From assembly GCA_029946075.1 (NCBI GenBank), contig JAQSDT010000239.1, positions 1 through 5,177 of the forward strand: a stretch of 5,177 nucleotides of DNA, given 5' to 3'. The translations under genes and the position numbers were made by a program. Of the stretch, positions 1-5,177 are shown piece after piece; position 1 is the first letter of the stretch, and every line of letters starts with the position of its first letter. A model generated the notes under the pieces. The model worked only from the letters and a program-made list of their open reading frames with translations. It searched no databases and was not told where the DNA came from. Source of the stretch: a bacterium (GTDB lineage Bacteria; Pseudomonadota; Alphaproteobacteria; Rhizobiales; Xanthobacteraceae).

Positions 1-2
1 TT

Positions 3-738
<736 letters not shown>

Positions 739-746
<8 letters not shown>

Positions 747-1467
747 TACCAGGACCGCCGAAAACCTGCTCGAGATCGACGGGATCGAGACCTGCTACGG
801 CCTCAGCCAGGTGCTGTTCGGCCTGTCGCTGTCGGTACGATCGGGCGAGATGGTCGCGCTGATGGGCCGCAACGGCATGGGCAAGACCACCACCATCCGC
901 TCCATCATGGGCATGACGCCGGCGCGTGGCGGCGAGATCCGCTTTGCCGGCGAGAAGGTCCGCAGCCTGCCGTCCTACAAGATTGCAAAACTCGGCATTG
1001 GCCTGGTGCCGGAAGGCCGCCAGATCTTTCCGAACCTCACGGTGTACGAGAACCTCGTCGCGGCCTCGGGCAACCGCCTCGGCAGCCCCGATCCCTGGAC
1101 CATCGACAAGATCCACGCGCTGTTCCCGCGGCTTGCGGAGCGCACCGACAATATGGGTGTGACGCTGTCCGGCGGCGAGCAGCAGATGCTGGCGATCGGC
1201 CGCGCGTTGATGACCAACCCGAAGCTGCTCATCCTCGATGAGGCCACCGAAGGCCTCGCGCCGCTGATCCGCGAGGAAATCTGGAGCTGCCTGTCGATGC
1301 TGAAGGGGCGAGGGCAATCCGTGCTGGTCATCGACAAGAACGTCGCCAACCTCTCGAAGATTGCCGACCGGCATTACATCATCGAGCGCGGCCGCGCGGT
1401 GTGGACGGGCACATCAGAGCAGCTGATCGCCGAGCCGGACCTGCAGCATCGGTATCTGGGCATTTGA
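739..1467 (+). CDS. livF: Branched-chain amino acid-type ABC transporter ATP-binding protein LivF
   Basis: Second ATPase of the importer, expected to pair with LivG on the cytoplasmic face of the LivH/LivM permeases. It is 242 residues, slightly over the usual 233-240. Seen: Walker A GRNGMGKTT (residues 43-51), the LivF hallmark VPEGRQIFPNLTVYENL (90-106), a canonical LSGGEQQ signature (143-149), Walker B LLILDEATEGLAP (163-175) and the C-terminal HRYLGI. Odd point: the switch loop, usually VEQN in LivF and VEHD in LivG, reads VIDKN (197-201), placing Lys200 where His or Gln normally sits. The ATG at 739 lies inside the end of livG (ATGGCTGA overlap) with no strong Shine-Dalgarno sequence, so it probably depends on coupling to livG. 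It is likely the last gene of the operon, since the next gene is on the other strand 10 bp away. Confidence 0.93.
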
Positions 1468-1477
1468 GTTGCAACCA

Positions 1478-2446
1478 TTAGCTCGTTTTCTTGCGCCCGC
1501 GTCGTTTCGCCGGTGATCTTGAGGGAGCGTCGGCGCCGATTGACTTATCGATTGAGCGTAATCGTTGTTCGAGCCTCGGCACGGCAAAATCGATGAAGGC
1601 GCGCAGCTTGACGGGCAACATCCGGCTGGAGCCGTAGACCAGATTGACCGGGGTGCTCCGGCACTCGAACTGGCTGAGCAGAATAACAAGCCTGCCCTCG
1701 CGGACGGCTTGTTCGGCCTGATAGCTGGTCAGTTGCACGATGCCCAGCCCGGCTTCCGCCGCAGCAAGGGCGGATTCGGCGATCGTCGTCGACATGCGGA
1801 CATGGATCGGAAACGTCTGATCCACACCCATCTCCCGAAACCACCAGGTATTGGTCGGTCCGAGTGCCGACCATGCGATGCAGTCGTGTTTGCCGAGATC
1901 TCGCGGATGCTCTGGGGCGCCTCGTCTGGCGAGGTAATCCGGACTTGCGCATAGAATGATCCGGATATGGCCGAGCGATCGTGCGATCAGGCTGCTGTCC
2001 GCCAATTCGGCGATGCGTATGGCCGCGTCAACACGCTCTTCTGCGAGGTTGACGACGCGATCCACCAGCATGAGCCGGAGATTGATCTGCGGGTATGCGA
2101 TCAGAAAATCAAGGACGACCGGCTGGAGATGCAGGCGGCCGAAGCCTCCAGGCGCGGTCACTGTCAGATCCCCCTTGGGTGCTCGGTATTCTCCAGTCAC
2201 GGACTTTTCCGCATCCCTCACTTCGTCAAGGATGCGTGCGCATGCTTCGTAGAACAGTTGCCCCTGGTCCGTCAGTGAGAGCTTGCGCGTTGACCGGCGC
2301 AGAAGGCGAACTCCGAGGTCATTCTCCAGATCCCCCACGCGGCGACTCATTGTCGCGAGCGGTGTCCCGAATTGGCGGGCCGCCGCCGAGAAGCTACCCG
2401 CCCTTGCCACGGCCACGAACGCCGACATGGCTTCAAACCGATCCAT
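1478..2446 (-). CDS. LysR-family transcriptional regulator (CrgA-like substrate-binding domain)
   Basis: Cytoplasmic DNA-binding regulator of 322 residues. Residues 1-60 form the winged helix-turn-helix: FVAVARAGSFSAAARQFG, then the recognition helix with MSRRVGDLENDLGVRLL and the RRSTRKLSLTDQG wing. A linker helix follows (about 64-90). The effector-binding domain (about 93-295) opens GDLTVTAPGGFGRLHLQP and includes DRVVNLAEERVDAAIRI and SSLIARSLG, the pattern of the CrgA-like LysR subgroup. The tail (309-322) is strongly basic (AKRRGRKK) and beyond the usual fold. The start at 2444-2446 fits the conserved family N-terminus (MDRFEAMSAF); the ribosome site is weak (GAGA just upstream). By the common LysR layout it probably regulates the divergent cupin/GlcG-like pair and itself. 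The effector is unknown. Confidence 0.92.
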   Translation of the reverse strand: MDRFEAMSAFVAVARAGSFSAAARQFGTPLATMSRRVGDLENDLGVRLLRRSTRKLSLTDQGQLFYEACARILDEVRDAEKSVTGEYRAPKGDLTVTAPGGFGRLHLQPVVLDFLIAYPQINLRLMLVDRVVNLAEERVDAAIRIAELADSSLIARSLGHIRIILCASPDYLARRGAPEHPRDLGKHDCIAWSALGPTNTWWFREMGVDQTFPIHVRMSTTIAESALAAAEAGLGIVQLTSYQAEQAVREGRLVILLSQFECRSTPVNLVYGSSRMLPVKLRAFIDFAVPRLEQRLRSIDKSIGADAPSRSPAKRRGRKKTS

Positions 2447-2473
2447 GAATTCTCATCTGGCGAGAGGGTGGTT

Positions 2474-2528
2474 CCAATAATTGGCCGGTTATCCGCCGCG
2501 CCAGGATCGCCGATATCACAATTGCAAT
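2474..2528. promoter_or_regulatory. Candidate LysR-regulator binding region between divergent genes
   Basis: The 150-bp gap between the regulator and the cupin gene holds two clear palindromes built from the same CAAT/ATTG half-sites. CCAATAATTGG (2474-2484) is perfect, with 5-bp arms around a central A. CAATTGCAAT (2519-2528) contains two overlapping perfect palindromes, CAATTG and ATTGCAAT. Their centres are about 45 bp apart, close to four helical turns. The second also lies in GAT-N12-ATC (2512-2529). LysR regulators usually bind AT-rich dyads in the divergent spacer, with a recognition site and an activation site spaced in this way. The sequences are observed; the operator role is inferred. 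Confidence 0.4.
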
Positions 2529-2564
2529 CGGTCAGGCGCTCACATGAGCCGACCCCACTGCATC

Positions 2565-2570
2565 TATCAT
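2565..2570 (+). promoter_or_regulatory. Possible -10 element for the cupin gene
   Basis: TATCAT matches the sigma-70 -10 consensus TATAAT at 5 of 6 positions and lies 26 bp before the cupin ATG, which would give a leader of roughly 20 nt. No good -35 hexamer lies 16-18 bp upstream, which would suit a promoter needing a LysR activator. This is a weak call, since short matches occur by chance. Confidence 0.25.
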
Positions 2571-2581
2571 CCATTGAAGCC

Positions 2582-2587
2582 GAGGAG
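2582..2587 (+). promoter_or_regulatory. Ribosome binding site of the cupin gene
   Basis: GAGGAG lies 9 nt before the ATG at 2597. It is the strongest Shine-Dalgarno match in the window and fixes that start, which is also the one giving a clean signal peptide. Confidence 0.7.
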
Positions 2588-2596
2588 TAGCTCGAT

Positions 2597-3052
2597 ATGA
2601 ATAACAGGCTATTGACGATGGTCACCGCCACCTTCTTCGCCGCACTTGCCGTTGGTCCGATTGCGGCCTCCGGTGCAAGTCTCTCCGTCAGTACGCCGGT
2701 GACGGAGCTGAAGTTCGGTCCAACCGGCGTTTCCGACGGTTCGCACCGCGAACTGTACGCCGCCGCAGCCTATGGCGACCTGGCCCATGGGGCTCACGGC
2801 ACTTTCGTCAAGATGCCCGCCGGCTTCACGAGCAAGATACACACGCACAGCGAAGACTATTGGGGCGTGGTGATCTCAGGCGTTGCCGTCAACCAGAAGC
2901 CCGGCAGCCCGGACATCGCGCTGCCTGTAGGCTCTTATTGGTTTCAGAAGGGTGGCGAGCGCCACGTTACAAAGTGCATCTCGCCCAACGAGTGCATCTT
3001 CTTCATCAATCAGGCCGGCAAGTTCGATTATCTCAGCGACGGCACAAAATAG
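2597..3052 (+). CDS. Exported DUF4437-like cupin protein
   Basis: Small 151-residue protein with a single cupin barrel. Residues 1 to about 26 form a signal peptide: N-terminal NNR, a hydrophobic stretch, then AASGA as the likely cleavage area, so it should be periplasmic. The mature part carries FGPTGVSDG (40-48), then cupin motif 1 as PAGFTSKIHTHSEDYWGVV (74-92), with His82 and His84 as probable metal ligands, and cupin motif 2 as GSYWFQKGGERH (112-123), with His123 as the third. The Glu ligand expected four residues after the second His is Tyr88; Glu86 and Asp87 are near. Cys127 and Cys133 (C-x5-C) follow motif 2 and could form a disulfide. The resemblance to DUF4437 is from memory. No enzymatic activity can be assigned. 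It is divergent from the LysR gene and 103 bp before a second exported protein. Confidence 0.8.
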   Translation: MNNRLLTMVTATFFAALAVGPIAASGASLSVSTPVTELKFGPTGVSDGSHRELYAAAAYGDLAHGAHGTFVKMPAGFTSKIHTHSEDYWGVVISGVAVNQKPGSPDIALPVGSYWFQKGGERHVTKCISPNECIFFINQAGKFDYLSDGTK

Positions 3053-3145
3053 CGCAACATTCCGACGCCTGGGAACGCTGTGTGCCGCATGCTCGCAAAG
3101 CGCGATCGGCACCGGCGTTTCCGGATGTCTGCCCGAATCAGAAAT

Positions 3146-3150
3146 GGAAA
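3146..3150 (+). promoter_or_regulatory. Ribosome binding site deciding the GlcG/HbpS-like start
   Basis: GGAAA lies 5 nt before the ATG at 3156. It supports that codon over the ATG at 3144, which it overlaps, and over in-frame ATGs further upstream inside the cupin gene. The ATG at 3156 is also the one directly followed by a signal peptide (MRKIF). Confidence 0.5.
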
Positions 3151-3155
3151 TAATT

Positions 3156-3680
3156 ATGCGCAAGATCTTCAATCCCCTGGCAATCGTCGCTTTTCTCGCG
3201 AGTACGGCCGTTGCCGCCGGACCCGTCAATGCGCAGGTCCAGAAGACCGGCAATTTTCTCAGTCTCGATCTGGCCATGGAGGCGGCCGCAGAAAGCGCGC
3301 GTGTGTGCGCGGCTCAAGGCTGGCCTGTGAGCGTCGCGGTTGTCGATGCCGCCGGCAATGTGAAACTTCAGGCCAAAGGCGATCATTCGACCGTCCATAC
3401 CAGGGATTCGAGTTTCAGGAAGGCCTATACGGTGGTCACCCTCGGGCCCGTCTTCGGATTTGAGACGACGGGTCAGTTCGTCGAACGTCTCAAGAACAAT
3501 CCTTCCGCGCCTGCGCTGGTTTCGCTTCCCAACATCCTGCCGCTGGCCGGCGCTGTTGCGGTCAAAGTCCGTGACGAGGTCGTCGCCGCGATCGGCGTCG
3601 GCGGCGCGCCCGGCGGCGAGAAAGACGAGGCCTGTGCGGTGGCTGGTTTGGCGAAGATCCGTGACCGTCTCCCGAAGTAG
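3156..3680 (+). CDS. Exported heme-binding protein of the GlcG/HbpS family
   Basis: Protein of 174 residues. Residues 1-26 are a classic signal peptide (MRKIF, a hydrophobic core, then PVNA before QVQ), so it is periplasmic or secreted. The rest is one GlcG/HbpS domain: LDLAMEAAAESARVCAAQGWPVSVAVVDAAGNVK (37-70), the FRKAYT helix start (88-93) and the conserved end EVVAAIGVGGAPGGEKDEACAVAGL (141-165). Family members include Streptomyces HbpS, a secreted heme-binding and redox-sensing protein, and GlcG of glycolate operons, whose role is unclear; heme binding here is by family only. Cys51 and Cys160 are the only cysteines in the mature part. The frame stays open upstream into the cupin gene, but that 68-residue extension lacks domain character and would bury the signal peptide. 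It is probably co-transcribed with the cupin gene. Confidence 0.85.
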   Translation: MRKIFNPLAIVAFLASTAVAAGPVNAQVQKTGNFLSLDLAMEAAAESARVCAAQGWPVSVAVVDAAGNVKLQAKGDHSTVHTRDSSFRKAYTVVTLGPVFGFETTGQFVERLKNNPSAPALVSLPNILPLAGAVAVKVRDEVVAAIGVGGAPGGEKDEACAVAGLAKIRDRLPK

Positions 3681-3707
3681 GGCGGGCCGGCGAGGGGCGC
3701 GCGGGGC

Positions 3708-3734
3708 AGCGGCCCGATGCCTCGATCGGCCGCT
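3708..3734 (+). terminator. GC-rich hairpin after the GlcG/HbpS-like gene, possible terminator
   Basis: AGCGGCC (3708-3714) pairs with GGCCGCT (3728-3734). With C3715 bulged out, GAT (3716-3718) pairs with ATC (3725-3727), giving a 10-bp stem and a 6-nt loop, 28 nt after the stop. No run of T follows on either strand, so it is not a standard intrinsic terminator; it could still act as a 3' stabiliser or a weak terminator between the convergent genes. The rest of 3681-3831 shows nothing else recognisable. Confidence 0.3.
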
Positions 3735-3831
3735 CCGCCACGAAAACCCGGCCTTCAATGAAGTTTTGCGAGCTACCGCCGGGCGCGGGTCCGCCGCGGG
3801 GCTTCTGTCAGCGCCGAGCGCAAACTCCGCC

Positions 3832-5177
3832 TCAGGCTGCCTTTCTGGGTGAAGCCAGCCGTTCGACGATGGCGCTTGCTTCCTGCGACAATTCGAACTT
3901 GATCAGGGTTGCGGCGTCGTCGTGGCGCGCGATGTAGCCGGTCAGTTCGGCCGGGACTCCGTCGATCGCCAGCGTTACCCGCGTGTTGAGGGCGATATCG
4001 GCGAGCGCCTCGTCGATCATCGCGCCGCCGACGCCAATGTCCCGCACCATCACGCGGTCCGATTTGCCCGGCGCCTTGAGCAGGCCGGGGCGACCGACGT
4101 CGACGCGGGACGAAATCCGGCGGTCGACGTCGCTGGTCGAGGTCCTGATGACGCGGACGAGGGTGGAGCGAAGGATATCGACCTTGCTGGCGATCTCGGC
4201 CGAGCCGTCGCGAATTTCGGTGGCGCGGCGGCCGGTCTCGATGGCTTCATTCGACACCGAAACGATCTGCGCCGCGACTTCCCGCGCCGCATGCGAGGTT
4301 TCCTCGACCGTTCGCGAGATCTCGATGGTCACGGTGTTCTGTTCGTCGATCGCCTTGGAGATGATCGAGGAAACCGATTCGACGTTGCGGATGACCTCGC
4401 CGATTCCGACGATCGAGGCCACCGATGCCTGCGTCGCATCCTGAATTTCGCTGATTTGCTGCGAGATTTCGCTGGTGGCCTTGGCGGTCTGCTCGGCGAG
4501 CGATTTCACCTCGGCGGCCACCACGGCAAAGCCGCGACCGGCTTCGCCGGCCCGCGCGGCCTCGATCGTGGCATTCAATGCCAGCAGGTTGGTCTGGCTC
4601 GCGATTTCGCTGATCAGATTGGTCACCGCCCCGACCTTGTTGGCGGCATCGGAAAGCTTGGAAATCGTGGCCTGCGCTTCGGTAGAGGCGGTGACGGCCT
4701 TCAGCGTCAATTCCCTGGACGAACTGACCTGCGAGGCAATCTCGGCGATCGACGCGCTGAGCTGCGACGACGCCTTGGCAACGGTCTGCGCGTTGGCGAG
4801 CGCTTCCTCGGCGGCGGCAGCGACGCTGCTGCTGTTCTTGCCGAGCAGCAGGGCGCTGTCGCTCATCAGCGCGGCATTGCCAGCCATCCGCTCGGTGCCT
4901 GCGGCAACGTCGCCGACGGCGTTGTTGGTCTCGCGCTCGACGGTATCGGCCATCTCCTGCAACGCCACGCCCTTGTTGCGTTCGGCGATCTGCCGGCGCT
5001 CTTCCTCCATGGCCGCCTCGTTGCGGGCCTTCTCCGCGGCCTTGATCTTGAACTGTTCGATCGATCGGGCCATGTCGCCGAGTTCGTCGCCGCGATCGAG
5101 CCCCGGCAACTGAACCGCGAAGTCGCCTTCGCCGAGCCTGGTCACGGCCGACGTCATGGTAACCAGCGCAGAAGACA
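3832..5177 (-). CDS. Methyl-accepting chemotaxis protein with C-terminal PilZ domain (N-terminus off window)
   Basis: C-terminal 447 codons of a chemoreceptor; the frame is open to the right edge. Numbering is from the Met at 5155-5157, which is inside the HAMP domain and not a real start. Residues 1-38, with SSALVT before them, are the second HAMP helix (MTSAVTRLGEGDF, then RGDELGDMARSIEQFK). Residues 40-335 form the long cytoplasmic coiled coil, with the CheA/CheW-binding tip at about 183-225 (IASQTNLLALNATIEAARAG, then GRGFAVVAAEVKSLAEQT). Residues 345-435 are a PilZ domain: RRISSR (4105-4122) gives the RxxxR motif, and DIGVGG (4024-4041) stands where D/NxSxxG is expected, with Gly for Ser. 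There is no NWETF-type pentapeptide at the end, only SPRKAA. Transmembrane helices and the sensor domain must lie beyond the window, so the ligand is unknown. PilZ suggests c-di-GMP input, as described for some alphaproteobacterial receptors such as Azospirillum Tlp1. Confidence 0.92.
   Translation of the reverse strand, partial: SSALVTMTSAVTRLGEGDFAVQLPGLDRGDELGDMARSIEQFKIKAAEKARNEAAMEEERRQIAERNKGVALQEMADTVERETNNAVGDVAAGTERMAGNAALMSDSALLLGKNSSSVAAAAEEALANAQTVAKASSQLSASIAEIASQVSSSRELTLKAVTASTEAQATISKLSDAANKVGAVTNLISEIASQTNLLALNATIEAARAGEAGRGFAVVAAEVKSLAEQTAKATSEISQQISEIQDATQASVASIVGIGEVIRNVESVSSIISKAIDEQNTVTIEISRTVEETSHAAREVAAQIVSVSNEAIETGRRATEIRDGSAEIASKVDILRSTLVRVIRTSTSDVDRRISSRVDVGRPGLLKAPGKSDRVMVRDIGVGGAMIDEALADIALNTRVTLAIDGVPAELTGYIARHDDAATLIKFELSQEASAIVERLASPRKAA

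Noticed and set aside
1565..2278. Plus-strand open frames opposite the LysR gene
   Set aside because: No family features or ribosome sites; the LysR protein explains this stretch fully.
2952..3155. Upstream in-frame ATGs giving a 242-residue version of the GlcG/HbpS-like protein
   Set aside because: The extension overlaps the cupin gene in another frame, is low-complexity (Ser/Ala-rich), lacks a ribosome site and would place the signal peptide internally.
3053..3155. Possible regulatory RNA or attenuator between the cupin and GlcG/HbpS-like genes
   Set aside because: Only a short, distant 5-bp repeat (ACGCC/GGCGT) was found and no hairpin with a T-run; not enough to call a structure.
3138..3758. 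Minus-strand open frame (206 codons) opposite the GlcG/HbpS-like gene
   Set aside because: Arg/Asp/Gly-rich shadow translation; the plus-strand frame has a signal peptide and conserved GlcG/HbpS motifs.
4475..5113. Long plus-strand open frame (212 codons) opposite the chemoreceptor
   Set aside because: The product is Ala/Ser/Leu-rich with no domain, the typical mirror image of a GC-rich receptor coiled coil, whose own frame has strong conserved motifs.
5155..5157. ATG as the start of the chemoreceptor
   Set aside because: It lies in the middle of a HAMP domain; the frame continues upstream to the edge with plausible HAMP residues (SSALVT), and a receptor starting here would lack its sensor and membrane parts.

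Overview
The window (about 62-65% G+C by eye) looks like the chromosome of an alphaproteobacterium, most probably of the Bradyrhizobium/Rhodopseudomonas group (Nitrobacteraceae). The clues are high-GC codon use, a LivG/LivF pair whose LivF carries a VIDKN switch loop, and a chemoreceptor with a C-terminal PilZ domain. The assignment is inferred from protein style, not from a marker gene. No RNA genes, CRISPR arrays, insertion sequences or attachment sites were seen.

Layout: (1) 3-1467, plus strand: the two ATPase genes of a branched-chain amino acid-type ABC importer, livG (its first few codons lie off the left edge) and livF, overlapping by 8 bp. (2) 1478-2446, minus strand: a LysR-type regulator converging on livF with a 10-bp gap. 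(3) 2447-2596: a 150-bp divergent control region with two CAAT/ATTG palindromes and a possible -10 box. (4) 2597-3052 and 3156-3680, plus strand: two small exported proteins, a DUF4437-like cupin and a GlcG/HbpS-family protein, probably one transcript. (5) 3681-3831: a 151-bp convergent gap with one GC-rich hairpin. (6) 3832-5177, minus strand: the C-terminal part of a methyl-accepting chemotaxis protein (HAMP remnant, signalling hairpin, PilZ domain), running off the right edge.

The three blocks look functionally independent. LivG and LivF would power uptake through permeases and a binding protein encoded off the window. The LysR protein probably controls the divergent cupin-GlcG/HbpS pair, a small periplasmic module of unknown physiological role and the least understood part of the window. 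The chemoreceptor feeds the CheA/CheW pathway and may read c-di-GMP through PilZ, although its PilZ motif is altered.

Two genes are incomplete because of the window edges (livG at its 5' end, the chemoreceptor at its N-terminus). Nothing looks like a pseudogene. No wholly new system is evident. The best leads are the LysR/cupin/HbpS-like module, its palindromic control region, and the altered PilZ motif.
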